Source of the DNA: Alistipes sp.
GTDB lineage: Bacteria > Bacteroidota > Bacteroidia > Bacteroidales > Rikenellaceae
Assembly (NCBI GenBank): GCA_017937125.1
Contig: JAGBEH010000001.1
Span: 434,001-498,000 of the forward strand
DNA: 64,000 bases
Direction: 5' to 3'
The translations under genes and the position numbers were made by a program. Shown here one piece after another: positions 23,828 to 33,847 of this stretch. Under the pieces are notes generated by a model. The model had not been told where the DNA came from, ran no database searches, and was given only the letters and a program-made list of their open reading frames with translations. How positions within the stretch are numbered: position 1 is the stretch's first letter; every line of letters begins with the position of its first letter.

Positions 23828-26824
23828 ATGCAAAGTAAAGGCGCAATTAGATTACTCGCAATCCTGTTGGCGATTGCTTGTATTTTCCAGCTCTCGTTTA
23901 CGCTCAAGACGCGTAACGTGGAGAAGGCGGCCGCGAAGTATGCAAGTGCTTTCGAGGCCGGCGAACAGGAGGCTATGGAGCAGTATTATCTCGACTCCGT
24001 AGCGAACGAGCCTGTTTATAATGTTCTCGTTCGCAAGTACACCTACAAGGAGTGCAAGGAACGTGAAGTGAACCTCGGTCTCGACCTTAAGGGCGGTATG
24101 AACGTGATGCTCGAAATCGAAGTCGAGGGCGTCGTCAAGGCTCTTGCGGGCGACAGCCAGAACGATCCCGCATTCGCAGCAGCAATCGCCGCCGCCAATG
24201 AGGCCGTAAAACATGGTACCGACGATTATATAGGTGCGTTCGCGAAGGCTTATGCCGTCGAGAGCAACGGCGCTCCGCTGTCTGCCGTTTTCGTGAATCC
24301 CGACAATAAGGACATTACGCCCAACAGCACGGATGCCGATGTCATAAAGGACCTCCGCAAGAAGACCGACGATGCCATCGCCGCTTCGTTCAACATCATC
24401 CGCAGCCGTATCGACCACTTCGGAGTTACGCAGCCCAATATCCAGCGCCTGCCCAACTCGAACCGTATTCTGGTCGAGCTGCCGGGTGTCAAGGAGCCCG
24501 AGCGTGTCCGCAAACTTTTGCAGGGAACCGCTTCGCTGGAGTTCTGGACTACTTACAACGCTTCCGATCTTATGTCGTCTCTCGCCCGCGCCGACCGCGC
24601 ACTGAAGGAGGCGCTCGGCGATCAGATAGCCGAGGAGACCGTTGAGACCGTTGAGAGCGAAAGCGCGAAATCCGCCGAAGGCGACGGTTTGCTCGGTGAA
24701 GTGGCAGCCGCTCCCGAAAACTCGGAGTCGGAGACGTCGGTTCGCCATTATACCCGCGAAGAGAATCCTTTGCTGGCGGTGCTCGACCCCTACTATGCCG
24801 GCGGTGCCGTTATCGGCGTTTCGACGGTGGCCGACATCCAGACCGTGAACAAGTATCTGGCTATGGACGTCGTAAAGGATGCATTCCCCGCAGATGTAAT
24901 GTTCAAATGGGGTATCAAGCCCGATGAGACATACGATAATAAATACGCGCTTTATGCAATCAAGGTGGAGCGTCCCGACGGAAAGGCTCCGCTGGACGGC
25001 AGCGTTATCTCCGATGCGCGCGAGGCCTATGCACAGCGCGGCGCCGAGGCCGAAGTGTCGATGTCGATGAATTCGAACGGCGTTTCGGAGTGGGCGCGTC
25101 TGACCGCGGACAATGTGGGCAAGTGCATTGCCATCGTCCTCGATGACTACGTATATTCCGCTCCCGTCGTTCGTCAGAAGATCGAAGGCGGCAATTCGTC
25201 GATCTCGGGCAACTTCACCATTCAGGAGGCTCAGGACCTCGCCAACGTGCTCAAATCGGGTAAGGTTCCCGCTCCCGCACGTATCATTCAGGACGAGGTC
25301 GTAGGTCCGTCGCTCGGTCAGGAGTCGATCAACTCGGGTCTCATATCGTTCGTCATAGCGTTCATCCTCGTGCTGATTTATATGGGTCTGTTCTATCGCA
25401 CGGCAGGTTGGCTGGCCGACATAGCTCTGGTTACCAACGTATTCCTGCTTATGGGCGTTCTCGTATCGTTCGGCGCGGTATTGACCCTGCCGGGTATTGC
25501 GGGTATCGTGCTTACGATGGGTATGGCCGTGGATGCGAACGTGATTATCTACGAGCGCATCAAGGAGGAACTTCGCGGCGGCAAGGGTCTCTCGTCGGCG
25601 ATCAAGGACGGTTTCTCGAACGCTTATTCGGCAATTATCGACGGTCAGCTGACTACGGTCATTACTGGTCTGGTGCTTTTCATCTTCGGTAACGGTCCCG
25701 TGCAGGGCTTCGCTACGACGTTGATTATCGGTATCATCACCTCGCTCTTCTGCTCGATATTCATCACCCGCCTGCTCATAGAATGGGTTGCGGGCAAGTG
25801 GGGGCATCTGTCGTTCTCGCGCAAGTTCTCGGAGAATTTCCTTGCCAACATACGTTTCGATTTCGTCGGCAAACGCAAATATTCGTATATTCTCGTAGCC
25901 GTACTTATCGTGCTGTCGATAATTTCGTTCTCCGTGCGTCATCTGAATATGGGCGTCGATTTCACCGGCGGCCGCATTTACGTTGTCCGCTTCGACCAGA
26001 ACGTGTCGAGCGAGCAGGTTCGCGAGGCCGTGAATACGAAGTTCGCTGCAATAGAGGATGCGGATGCTTCGAACATCAGCTGCGAGGTGAAGCAGTTCGG
26101 TAATGAGAACCAGATGCGTATCTTCACGCAGTACAAGTACGACGATACGTCGGAAGACACTACCGCGGAAGTAGACCGCCTGATCTATGATGCCGTGAAG
26201 GGTCTCTATACCTATGATATTACGTTCGAACAGTTCCGTGACACCCAGAACGACGTAAACGGTATCGTTTCGTCGAACAAGATCGGTCCTGCCATCGCCC
26301 GCGATATGATCTTCAACGCATTGTATGCCGTTCTGTTCTCGCTCATCGCAATCGGCCTTTACATCGCCGTACGATTCAAGAAGTGGCAGTGGGCTACCGG
26401 CGCTACGCTCGCGCTCGCACAGAATGCGTTCGTGGTCATAGGTCTGTTCTCGATGCTCTACGGCCTGCTGCCGTTCTCGATGGAGATCGACCAGGCGTTC
26501 ATCGCCGCAATCCTTACGATTATCGGTTACTCCATCAACGATACCGTGGTGATTTTCGACCGTATCCGCGAATATCTGGGTCTCTATCCCAAACGTTCGT
26601 TCAAGGATAATGTCAATAGCGCCATCAGCTCCACATTGTCGCGTACGGTCAATACTTCGGGAACGACGCTCGTGACATTGCTGGCTATCTTCTCGTTCGG
26701 AGGCGAAACCATTCGCGGCTTTATCTTCGCCCTGATTCTCGGTGTGGTAATCGGTACGTATTCGTCGATATTCGTCGCAACGCCTATCGCTTACGACCTG
26801 ATGAAGAAAAAAGAGAACAAATAA
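23828..26824 (+). CDS. secDF: Fused protein translocase subunit SecDF
   Basis: Protein of 998 aa, SecD followed by SecF in one chain, as usual in Bacteroidota. The SecD half has an N-terminal membrane helix, L-G-L-D-L-K-G-G-M, a large periplasmic P1 region with an acidic insert (about 270-300) and G-M-A-V-D-A-N-V-I-I-Y-E-R-I. The SecF half has M-G-V-D-F-T-G-G and G-Y-S-I-N-D-T-V-V-I-F-D-R-I-R-E. It uses the proton gradient to help pull secreted proteins through SecYEG. The ATG at 23828 is chosen because the upstream frame overlaps the promoter. Confidence 0.97.
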   Translation: MQSKGAIRLLAILLAIACIFQLSFTLKTRNVEKAAAKYASAFEAGEQEAMEQYYLDSVANEPVYNVLVRKYTYKECKEREVNLGLDLKGGMNVMLEIEVEGVVKALAGDSQNDPAFAAAIAAANEAVKHGTDDYIGAFAKAYAVESNGAPLSAVFVNPDNKDITPNSTDADVIKDLRKKTDDAIAASFNIIRSRIDHFGVTQPNIQRLPNSNRILVELPGVKEPERVRKLLQGTASLEFWTTYNASDLMSSLARADRALKEALGDQIAEETVETVESESAKSAEGDGLLGEVAAAPENSESETSVRHYTREENPLLAVLDPYYAGGAVIGVSTVADIQTVNKYLAMDVVKDAFPADVMFKWGIKPDETYDNKYALYAIKVERPDGKAPLDGSVISDAREAYAQRGAEAEVSMSMNSNGVSEWARLTADNVGKCIAIVLDDYVYSAPVVRQKIEGGNSSISGNFTIQEAQDLANVLKSGKVPAPARIIQDEVVGPSLGQESINSGLISFVIAFILVLIYMGLFYRTAGWLADIALVTNVFLLMGVLVSFGAVLTLPGIAGIVLTMGMAVDANVIIYERIKEELRGGKGLSSAIKDGFSNAYSAIIDGQLTTVITGLVLFIFGNGPVQGFATTLIIGIITSLFCSIFITRLLIEWVAGKWGHLSFSRKFSENFLANIRFDFVGKRKYSYILVAVLIVLSIISFSVRHLNMGVDFTGGRIYVVRFDQNVSSEQVREAVNTKFAAIEDADASNISCEVKQFGNENQMRIFTQYKYDDTSEDTTAEVDRLIYDAVKGLYTYDITFEQFRDTQNDVNGIVSSNKIGPAIARDMIFNALYAVLFSLIAIGLYIAVRFKKWQWATGATLALAQNAFVVIGLFSMLYGLLPFSMEIDQAFIAAILTIIGYSINDTVVIFDRIREYLGLYPKRSFKDNVNSAISSTLSRTVNTSGTTLVTLLAIFSFGGETIRGFIFALILGVVIGTYSSIFVATPIAYDLMKKKENK

Positions 26825-26841
26825 TATTTCCCGTACAGTGT

Positions 26842-26877
26842 ACAACAGAGGGTCCTTTCGGGGCCCTCTGTTGTTTT
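26842..26877 (+). terminator. Terminator of secDF
   Basis: ACAACAGAGGG and CCCTCTGTTGT arms enclose a short loop, followed by TTTT. Confidence 0.85.
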
Positions 26878-26946
26878 AGGGGGGGGGTAATGTTCTATTA
26901 GGGTGAAAATGCGGCATTCATATGTCGTACGAATGTTTTATATGGT

Positions 26947-26954
26947 TATATTTG
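26947..26954 (+). promoter_or_regulatory. -7 box upstream of the AraC-family gene
   Basis: TATATTTG matches TAnnTTTG. No -33 TTTG is seen. If used, the leader is about 150 nt. A G9 tract (26879-26887) lies 60 bp upstream. Confidence 0.4.
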
Positions 26955-27110
26955 CACGGATAAGGATGCGGTCGTGTGCCGATTTATACCGACGGCGGCT
27001 GTAATTGCCGTAACAGGATATTGTCCGCCCGTTGCCTGTCCGACACGTGCAATTGCGGGCAACGGCAGCGAACCGCATATGAGTAGTATAAAAACTTATT
27101 GATACTGACG

Positions 27111-28022
27111 ATGGGAGAGAATGTTAATGAGGCGTGTAGGGTAACGCTCGGTGAGATTAAGCGAATTTTGAAGGTCGAAGACGGTTTCGATGATAATTTT
27201 ATGTTGTTGGGCTTTCCTGAAAACAGGGAGCGGTTCGTTCCCGTGTCCGAATCGTCGGGGCGTGCCGCAGCCGTAGGCATAGCCGTTTGCCGCGACGGCG
27301 AGGCGCAAATACATATAGATACCCAGACTTTCCGCCTGAAGAAGAATACGGCTGTGCTGATCTTGCCCAAGACCATATATAAAATAGAGTCGCAGACGGG
27401 TACGAACGGAATTCTGTTCGCCGTTTCGACCGAATTTTTAGAGCAGCTGCATTATGACTTCCGCACGTTCCTGCCTGTGGGGCTGCATATGCATAAGAAT
27501 CCGTGTTTCGAAATGACGGAAGACGACGTGGAGATATTCATAAAGTATATAGACTTGGCCAAACGTCTGTTCGTGTCGAGTGAGGAACATAAGACGAATG
27601 TATTCCGAGGGCTGTTCAGTTCGTTTTTCAGTTTTCTGCACGTGATGCTCGCGCGTCAGGTCGATCGCAGTATCGAAATCTACGGCGAGGCTTACAATAA
27701 TCGCAACAGCAGGCTTTTCGAGAGGTTCCTCGAATTGCTGGTCGAGAACTTTCGGTCGGAACACCAGATAGCTTTCTATGCCGATAAGCTGTGCCTTACG
27801 CCGAAATATCTTTCGGCCCTTATCAAACAGACCAGCGGCAAGAGCGTGTCGATGTGGATAGATGACATATTGATTATGGAGGCCAAAACGATGTTGCATT
27901 TCTCGGATATGAGCGTACAGCAGATAGCCTACTCGCTCCATTTCCCTACCGCGTCGTTTTTCGGCACTTATTTCAAACGGCATACGGGTATGACGCCGGG
28001 TGATTTCCGGAACAAAAAATAA
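27111..28022 (+). CDS. AraC family transcriptional regulator
   Basis: Protein of 303 aa. The C-terminal domain (about 205-303) has two helix-turn-helix units in AraC order: Y-A-D-K-L-C-L-T-P-K-Y-L-S-A-L-I-K for the first, and M-S-V-Q-Q-I-A-Y-S-L-H-F-P-T-A-S-F-F-G for the second, then the closing T-G-M-T-P-G-D-F-R. The N-terminal half resembles a cupin-like sensor domain. A TTG 12 bp upstream is less likely as start. The regulated genes are not evident; neighbours are unrelated. Confidence 0.88.
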   Translation: MGENVNEACRVTLGEIKRILKVEDGFDDNFMLLGFPENRERFVPVSESSGRAAAVGIAVCRDGEAQIHIDTQTFRLKKNTAVLILPKTIYKIESQTGTNGILFAVSTEFLEQLHYDFRTFLPVGLHMHKNPCFEMTEDDVEIFIKYIDLAKRLFVSSEEHKTNVFRGLFSSFFSFLHVMLARQVDRSIEIYGEAYNNRNSRLFERFLELLVENFRSEHQIAFYADKLCLTPKYLSALIKQTSGKSVSMWIDDILIMEAKTMLHFSDMSVQQIAYSLHFPTASFFGTYFKRHTGMTPGDFRNKK

Positions 28023-28172
28023 CGGGACATACATATCGCGCTCGCAGGGTGCACGTTGAAGCGTTCGACTTGCGGCTTGCGGAGTTCCTATCGGGCGGCT
28101 TGCAGTTTGCCGAGCCTTATTGCCGACATACGGCTTGCGGTTCGCGGAATCGGGAGACGGATTGCGCGGCCG

Positions 28173-28553
28173 TTATTTACGTGACACTTTGTCCATAAAA
28201 CGGCCGCGGTCTACGATGTAACGTATGTGCACGCCCTCGCCGATTATGCCTTCGGCATCCGCCGCCCCGACATTGAACGTGAGTTTGCGGCCTTCGATTT
28301 CGGCGAGCACTGCCGTTGCCGTTATCTCCGCCCCTATGCCCGAGGGCTTGATATGCGAGACGTTCATTTCGGCACCTACGGTCGTCGCCCCTTCGGGCAA
28401 TTCGTCGGCTACGGCACGCATAGCGGCATTCTCCATCAGCGCGACCATCGACGGGGTGGCGAATACGTCGATGTCTCCCGATCCCATAGCCGCGGCGGTA
28501 TTTTCATACGAGACAGCCGTGCGGCTCGTATACGACAATCCTTTAACCAGCAT
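28173..28553 (-). CDS. Hotdog-fold thioesterase (FlK-like)
   Basis: Protein of 126 aa matching the small thioesterase family related to fluoroacetyl-CoA thioesterase. It has F-A-T-P-S-M-V-A-L-M-E-N-A-A near the N-terminus, a T-V-G-A-E-M-N-V-S-H-I-K-P strand with the conserved His, and a G-E-G-x-H-x-R-Y ending. The acyl-CoA substrate is unknown. It stands alone on the minus strand, convergent with the AraC gene and divergent from the DUF4294 gene. Confidence 0.85.
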   Translation of the reverse strand: MLVKGLSYTSRTAVSYENTAAAMGSGDIDVFATPSMVALMENAAMRAVADELPEGATTVGAEMNVSHIKPSGIGAEITATAVLAEIEGRKLTFNVGAADAEGIIGEGVHIRYIVDRGRFMDKVSRK

Positions 28554-28602
28554 ATTCGAGCAATATTATTCGTTTTTTAATCGTTGGATTCACAAAAATA
28601 GA

Positions 28603-28610
28603 TAACTTTG
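28603..28610 (+). promoter_or_regulatory. -7 box of the DUF4294 gene
   Basis: TAACTTTG matches TAnnTTTG 21 bp before the ATG at 28632. No consensus -33 box is seen. Confidence 0.5.
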
Positions 28611-28631
28611 CGATATAACGGTGATGTTTCG

Positions 28632-29216
28632 ATGAAAAAAACGGCGGCCATATCGCTTTTGTTCCTTGCGGCGTCCGCGCTGTCCGCACAGTCCGTGCAG
28701 GCACAACGCGGCAGGGGGTATTGGCATCAGGAGTGGGCGGTCGAGAACGGCGATTCGATACCGTTGATACACATTTTGCCCGTCTATGCGTTCGGACGCC
28801 CTGTGGACCTGCGCCGTTACCAGCGGCTCGTGCGCGCCGTGAAGAAGGTGTACCCCATAGCCCAGAAGGCCAAAGCCGAAATGCGGAATATGGAGGATGA
28901 ACTGTGCCGTCTGTCGACCAAAAAGGCGCAGAGGGAGTATGTGAAGGGCGTCGAGAAACGGATAAAGGATGAGTACACTCCCGTTCTTAAGCGTATGACG
29001 CGTTTCGAGGGCAAGGTGCTCGTAAAACTTATCGACCGCGAAACGGAATACACGGCCTATCAGATAGTCAAGGATTTCCGCGGCGGCTTCGTCGCGGGGT
29101 TCTGGCAGGGCATAGCCAAACTGTTCGGCAATAACCTCAAACTGGAGTACGACAAGGACGGCGACGACAAGATGATAGAACAGATAGTCATTTATCTCGA
29201 AGCGGGTTGGCTGTGA
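28632..29216 (+). CDS. Secreted DUF4294 domain protein
   Basis: Protein of 194 aa with a signal peptide (ends V-Q-A-Q). The mature part is basic and helical. Its I-P-L-I-H-I-L-P-V-Y-A-F strand followed by a long charged helix and a V-K-L-I-D-R-E-T motif is typical of DUF4294, a Bacteroidota family without assigned function. The ATG at 28632 is preferred over an in-frame TTG at 28608 inside the -7 box. It is monocistronic. Confidence 0.75.
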   Translation: MKKTAAISLLFLAASALSAQSVQAQRGRGYWHQEWAVENGDSIPLIHILPVYAFGRPVDLRRYQRLVRAVKKVYPIAQKAKAEMRNMEDELCRLSTKKAQREYVKGVEKRIKDEYTPVLKRMTRFEGKVLVKLIDRETEYTAYQIVKDFRGGFVAGFWQGIAKLFGNNLKLEYDKDGDDKMIEQIVIYLEAGWL

Positions 29217-29425
29217 TTGCACCGTTTCGCTCGTCTTTTTTCACTTTTTCCCGTCTCGGCATATCACGGAGGCGGACTCGGCTCTGCACTCGGCTTCTCG
29301 AAAAGTTTTTTTCGGCCGTACATACGTCGCGAAACGTCGAATAATTCGCAATGATTTATTATATTTGCGAATCGAATACTTATTTATATATTCAAGACGC
29401 AGTCTTTTTGCAAACACGTTAAATT
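29217..29425. promoter_or_regulatory. Intergenic region with the ffh -7 box
   Basis: TATATTTG at 29360-29367 matches TAnnTTTG 58 bp before the ffh ATG. No clear -33 box or gene is seen in the region. Confidence 0.45.
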
Positions 29426-30757
29426 ATGTTTGAAAATCTTACCGATAAACTCGAAAGGTCGTTCAAAATCCTGAAAGGCGAAGGCCGTATAACCGAAATC
29501 AACGTTGCCGAGACACTCAAAGAGATACGCCGCGCACTTATCGATGCCGATGTGAACTATAAGGTCGCCAAGTCGTTTACCGACGGCGTAAAGGCCAAGG
29601 CGCTCGGCCAGGATGTGTTGAAGTCGGTGAAACCGGGGCAGCTGATGACCAAGATCGTCCGCGACGAACTCGCCGTATTGATGGGCGGAACGGCGTCGGA
29701 CATAAAACTCGAAGGTACGCCTGCCGTGATACTCATAGCGGGTCTTCAGGGTTCGGGTAAAACCACCTTCTCGGGCAAGCTGGCATCTTATATCAAGAGC
29801 AAAAAGGGCCGTCAGGTGCTGCTCGTCGCGGGCGACGTCTACCGCCCCGCGGCTATCGACCAGCTGAAGATTCTCGGCGGGCAGGTCGGGGTCGATGTCT
29901 ATACGGAGGACGGGAACAGGAATCCCGTGCAGATAGCCGAGAACGCCATAAAGTATGCGCGCCAGAACTCCTATAACGTGGTTATCGTCGATACGGCGGG
30001 ACGTCTGGCCGTGGACGAGGCTATGATGGATGAGATTGCGGCTATCAAGAGTGCCGTGAAGCCGAGCGAGACGCTTTTCGTGGTCGATGCAATGACGGGA
30101 CAGGATGCCGTGAATACGGCCAAGGAGTTCAACGACAGGCTCGATTTCGACGGTGTAGTGCTTACCAAACTCGACGGCGATACTCGCGGCGGTGCGGCCA
30201 TATCCATACGGTCGGTCGTGGACAAGCCGTTGAAATTCATCTCGAGCGGCGAGAAGATGGACGCCTTGCAGGTGTTCCATCCCGAACGTATGGCGGACCG
30301 CATTCTCGGTATGGGCGACGTCGTATCGCTCGTCGAGCGTGCACAGGAGCAGTACGACGAGGAGGAGGCCCGCAAGCTGAAAAAGAAAATCGTTAAAAAT
30401 CAATTCAATTTCAACGATTTCATAGCGCAGATCAACCAGATAAAGAAGATGGGCGGCCTGAAGGACCTCGCGTCGATGATCCCCGGGATGGGCAAGGCGC
30501 TGAAGGATGTCGAGATCAACGACGACGTGTTCAAGCAGACCGAGGCTATTATAGGCTCGATGACGCCCGCGGAGCGCGAGCATCCCGAGATTATCAACGC
30601 GCGTCGTCGCGAACGTATAGCCAAAGGCAGCGGTACGACTATGGCCGACGTGAACAGGCTTATGAAGCAGTTCGAGGATACGCGCAAGATGATGAAGATG
30701 GCTGCCGGCGGCAATATGAAGATGCCGCGGATGCCGAAGATGCCGTTCGGCCGATAG
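29426..30757 (+). CDS. ffh: Signal recognition particle protein Ffh
   Basis: Protein of 443 aa with N, G and M domains. The GTPase signatures are visible: G-L-Q-G-S-G-K-T-T (G1), D-V-Y-R-P-A-A, V-D-T-A-G-R and T-K-L-D-G-D. The methionine-rich M domain (about 300-443) ends with a run of Met, Lys and Pro. Ffh binds signal sequences and SRP RNA and targets membrane proteins to FtsY. Length is normal. A GH3 gene follows after 43 bp. Confidence 0.97.
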   Translation: MFENLTDKLERSFKILKGEGRITEINVAETLKEIRRALIDADVNYKVAKSFTDGVKAKALGQDVLKSVKPGQLMTKIVRDELAVLMGGTASDIKLEGTPAVILIAGLQGSGKTTFSGKLASYIKSKKGRQVLLVAGDVYRPAAIDQLKILGGQVGVDVYTEDGNRNPVQIAENAIKYARQNSYNVVIVDTAGRLAVDEAMMDEIAAIKSAVKPSETLFVVDAMTGQDAVNTAKEFNDRLDFDGVVLTKLDGDTRGGAAISIRSVVDKPLKFISSGEKMDALQVFHPERMADRILGMGDVVSLVERAQEQYDEEEARKLKKKIVKNQFNFNDFIAQINQIKKMGGLKDLASMIPGMGKALKDVEINDDVFKQTEAIIGSMTPAEREHPEIINARRRERIAKGSGTTMADVNRLMKQFEDTRKMMKMAAGGNMKMPRMPKMPFGR

Positions 30758-30800
30758 GCGGTCGGACGGTCGGGCAGGACACCTAATCCTAATTTGACAT

Positions 30801-33128
30801 ATGAAACCTTATTCAACCCAATCCGTCGCTATCGCTTTGTTGTGCTGTATCTCCGTCAATGCTTCGGCGCAGAGAAAATGGAGCGAGTGCGACAAAGGCG
30901 ATTTTACCGAAGTGCGCCAAACCGACGGCCGCACGCTCGGTTACGGCAATGACTCGGGGCTGCGATTGCTTGAGATCGACGGCTATCTGTTCAAGGATCT
31001 GAACCGCAACGGGAGGCTCGACCCGTACGAAGACTGGCGTCTGACGTCGGACGAACGCGCTGCCGACCTCGCTTCGCAACTGTCGGTCGAGGAGATTGCG
31101 GGGCTGATGCTTTACAGCTCCCATCAGCAGATACCTCAGGTCAAGAAGGGCACGTGGGGCGGCAAGAGCTATGCGGAAGCGCATGTCGCACCTTCGGAGC
31201 TTACCGACCGTCAGAAAAGTTTCATTATCGACGATAACCTCCGCCACATCCTTATAACCAAGGTGCGTAGCCCGTACATTGCGGCGCAATGGAACAATAA
31301 TGTGCAGTCGCTGTGCGAAAGTATCGGGCACGGCATCCCCGCCAATAACAGTTCGGACCCGCGTCACGGACTTATCTCCGACGACGAGTACAACATCGGC
31401 AGCGGAGGACAAATCTCGGTGTGGCCGGGGCTGTTGGGTATGGCCGCCACGTTCGACCCTGCCGTTGCGCGGCGCTTCGGCGAAGTTGCGGCGGTCGAGT
31501 ACCGTGCGCTTGGTCTGACTACGGCGCTGTCGCCGCAGATAGACCTCGCTACCGATCCGCGCTGGCGCAGGGCTATGGCCACCTTCGGCGAAGGACCGCT
31601 GCTGGCAACTGATATGGCACGCGCCTATACCGACGGTTTCCAGACCTCGGCGGGCGATGATGCCTTGGAAGGGGCGTGGGGTATGCGGAGCGTGAACGCT
31701 ATGGTCAAGCACTGGCCAGGCGGCGGTACCGGAGAGTCGGGGCGCGATGCCCATTTCTCGTTCGGCAAGTATGCCGTATATCCGGGGAATAATTTCGAGG
31801 AGCACCTCAAACCCTTTACCGAGGGCGCGTTCAAACTCGAAGGCGGCACGGGTATGGCCTCGGCAGTTATGCCGTATTATACCATATCCTACGGGCAGGA
31901 TCCGTCGGGACGGAACATCGCCAACGGATTCAGCGACTATATAATCCGAGACCTGCTGCGGACTAAATACGGCTACGACGGCGTAGTCTGCACCGACTGG
32001 GGCATCGTAAAACCCTACACGGTCATCGACCGCAATAACGGCAAGCCGTGGGGCGTAGAGCATCTGTCCGAGGCGGAGTTGCACTATATGGTGATTATGG
32101 CGGGCGCAGACCAGTTCGGCGGCATCGATACGGGCAAATATATTGTCGAGGCCTACCGACTCGCCGAGGAACGTCTCGGCAAGGAGGCGGCGCGTGCCCG
32201 ATTCGAGCAGTCGGCCGTCCGTCTGCTGCGCAATATTTTCCGTACGGGGCTGTTCGAGAATCCGTATATCGAACCTCATTGCAGTATGGCTACGGTGGGC
32301 AATGTCGGGTTTATGAAGGAGGGCTTCGATGCTCAGGTCAAGTCGGTGGTTATGGTCAAGAACCACGGCAACGTTCTGCCGCTCAAGGGGCGCCTTAAGG
32401 TGTATGTTCCCAAACGCAAGTTCGGCAATACGGTCAATTACTGGACGGGCAAGGCGGCGAACGATGCCCGCGAGGGCTATTCCGTCAGTCTCGGAATGGT
32501 AGGCGGCTATTTCGATGTGGTCGAGACGCCCGAGGAGGCCGATTGTGCCATCGTATTCATCGATGCTCCCGCTACGGGGCGCGGTTACAGTGCCGAAGAT
32601 GTCGCGGCGGGCGGCAACGGATATATCCCCATAAGCTTGCAATACGGCGATTATAAGGCCGTAGACGCTCGGGCGAGAAGCATCGCAGGCGGCGACCCGT
32701 TGGAGCGGTTCGACAACAGGTCGTATAAGGGCAAGACGGCAACCACCTATAATAAGACCGATATGTACACCGTGCTTGAAACGCGCAAGGCGATGGGTAG
32801 GAAACCCGTCATAGTTGCCGTGGCGATGCAGCGGCCTATGGTTTTCGGTGAGATAGAGAGGGCTGCGGATGCCGTATTGTGCGGTTTCGAGGTGCAGAAC
32901 CAGGCTTTTATGGAGATAATCGCGGGCAGGGCCGAGCCGCAGGGACTGCTGCCGATGCAGATGCCTGCGGATATGAAGGCGGTTGAGAAGCAGTGCGAAG
33001 ATCTGCCGTTCGATATGAAGTGCTACAGGGATGCCGACGGCAATGTTTACGATTATGCCTACGGACTCGACTGGTCGGGCGTTATCGACGACTGGCGCGT
33101 GGCAAAATACGGGAGAGGAAGACGGTAA
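30801..33128 (+). CDS. Glycoside hydrolase family 3 enzyme (beta-glucosidase-like)
   Basis: Protein of 775 aa with a signal peptide (ends A-S-A-Q). The GH3 N-terminal (alpha/beta)8 domain has A-L-S-P-Q-I-D-L, R-W-R-R, V-K-H-W-P-G-G-G and the nucleophile motif G-V-V-C-T-D-W-G, whose Asp is the expected catalytic base. A second domain starts at V-M-V-K-N-H-G-N-V-L-P-L. An unusual segment (D-L-N-R-N-G-R-L-D-P-Y-E-D-W, about 68-81) resembles a calcium-binding loop. The enzyme should release beta-linked sugars in the periplasm; the sugar cannot be told. No SusC/SusD partner is nearby. Confidence 0.9.
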   Translation: MKPYSTQSVAIALLCCISVNASAQRKWSECDKGDFTEVRQTDGRTLGYGNDSGLRLLEIDGYLFKDLNRNGRLDPYEDWRLTSDERAADLASQLSVEEIAGLMLYSSHQQIPQVKKGTWGGKSYAEAHVAPSELTDRQKSFIIDDNLRHILITKVRSPYIAAQWNNNVQSLCESIGHGIPANNSSDPRHGLISDDEYNIGSGGQISVWPGLLGMAATFDPAVARRFGEVAAVEYRALGLTTALSPQIDLATDPRWRRAMATFGEGPLLATDMARAYTDGFQTSAGDDALEGAWGMRSVNAMVKHWPGGGTGESGRDAHFSFGKYAVYPGNNFEEHLKPFTEGAFKLEGGTGMASAVMPYYTISYGQDPSGRNIANGFSDYIIRDLLRTKYGYDGVVCTDWGIVKPYTVIDRNNGKPWGVEHLSEAELHYMVIMAGADQFGGIDTGKYIVEAYRLAEERLGKEAARARFEQSAVRLLRNIFRTGLFENPYIEPHCSMATVGNVGFMKEGFDAQVKSVVMVKNHGNVLPLKGRLKVYVPKRKFGNTVNYWTGKAANDAREGYSVSLGMVGGYFDVVETPEEADCAIVFIDAPATGRGYSAEDVAAGGNGYIPISLQYGDYKAVDARARSIAGGDPLERFDNRSYKGKTATTYNKTDMYTVLETRKAMGRKPVIVAVAMQRPMVFGEIERAADAVLCGFEVQNQAFMEIIAGRAEPQGLLPMQMPADMKAVEKQCEDLPFDMKCYRDADGNVYDYAYGLDWSGVIDDWRVAKYGRGRR

Positions 33129-33226
33129 CGGTATGTCGCCGAATGACCGACGGCATTCCGAAAACCGCTTTCTTGCGATTCGTTCGGATGTCTCTGCATA
33201 TCAGGAGTAAAAGACTTTATGAAATC

Positions 33227-33258
33227 GGTCGCCCGCGCATAAACTTGTGCGGGCGACC
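33227..33258. terminator. Bidirectional terminator hairpin
   Basis: GGTCGCCCGCGCA pairs with TGTGCGGGCGACC (one wobble) between the convergent GH3 and HAD genes. Confidence 0.7.
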
Positions 33259-33284
33259 TGTTATTTTCCGATATGCTTGCGGAA

Positions 33285-33842
33285 CTATAATTTTATGCGG
33301 ATAAACGGCGCACCGCTTCGGCGTGCGGCTTCGAGACCCGTCTCCGAATCTTCGAAGATGAGAGTTTCGGCGGGTGTCACCCCTTCTGTCTCCATTACTT
33401 TCAGAAAACAGTCGGGGCTTGGTTTTGGACGCTCCGTCCCGTCTCCCGTCATAATGCCGTCGAACCCGCCGTCGATACCCAGATAGCGCATCGCATTGCG
33501 TACGTTTGCGGCGTGACCCGTGGATACTACCCACGCACGCCCTCCGTTGCGACGGAAATCGCAGACGAAATCCCACAGCGGCCGATTCAGCCGTACGGTG
33601 TCGAAGTACGACGGATAAAGTTCTATCTTGCGGTTCCGTATGCGGGCTATGTCTTCGGCGGATTCGAACCCGATGTCGGCCAGAAATTCGGGACAGCGCA
33701 TCCCGAAATATTTTTCCTCATACGTACGTTCGTCGAGCGCGTATCCCTCCTCGGCTAAGGCGCTTATGTATGCCAGCGTATTGGCGCGGCGCGTATCGGC
33801 CAGCGTGCCGTCGAAATCGAGCAGTAACAGTTTTATCGACAT
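33285..33842 (-). CDS. HAD superfamily hydrolase
   Basis: Protein of 185 aa. It has the HAD motifs: L-L-D-F-D-G-T-L-A-D (nucleophile and acid Asp), V-V-S-T-G-H (motif II, Thr/Ser), K-P-S-P-D (Lys) and I-F-E-D-S-E-T-G (motif IV). The cap is a short helical insert, similar to beta-phosphoglucomutase and phosphoglycolate phosphatase types. The substrate is unknown. It starts 5 bp after the M23 gene stop, so it is the last gene of an M23-M23-HAD operon. Confidence 0.85.
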   Translation of the reverse strand: MSIKLLLLDFDGTLADTRRANTLAYISALAEEGYALDERTYEEKYFGMRCPEFLADIGFESAEDIARIRNRKIELYPSYFDTVRLNRPLWDFVCDFRRNGGRAWVVSTGHAANVRNAMRYLGIDGGFDGIMTGDGTERPKPSPDCFLKVMETEGVTPAETLIFEDSETGLEAARRSGAPFIRIKL

Positions 33843-33847
33843 AGGCG

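Noticed and set aside
23852-26845. 997-aa antisense ORF opposite secDF
   Set aside because: Mirror frame of secDF. The sense strand carries all SecD and SecF motifs.
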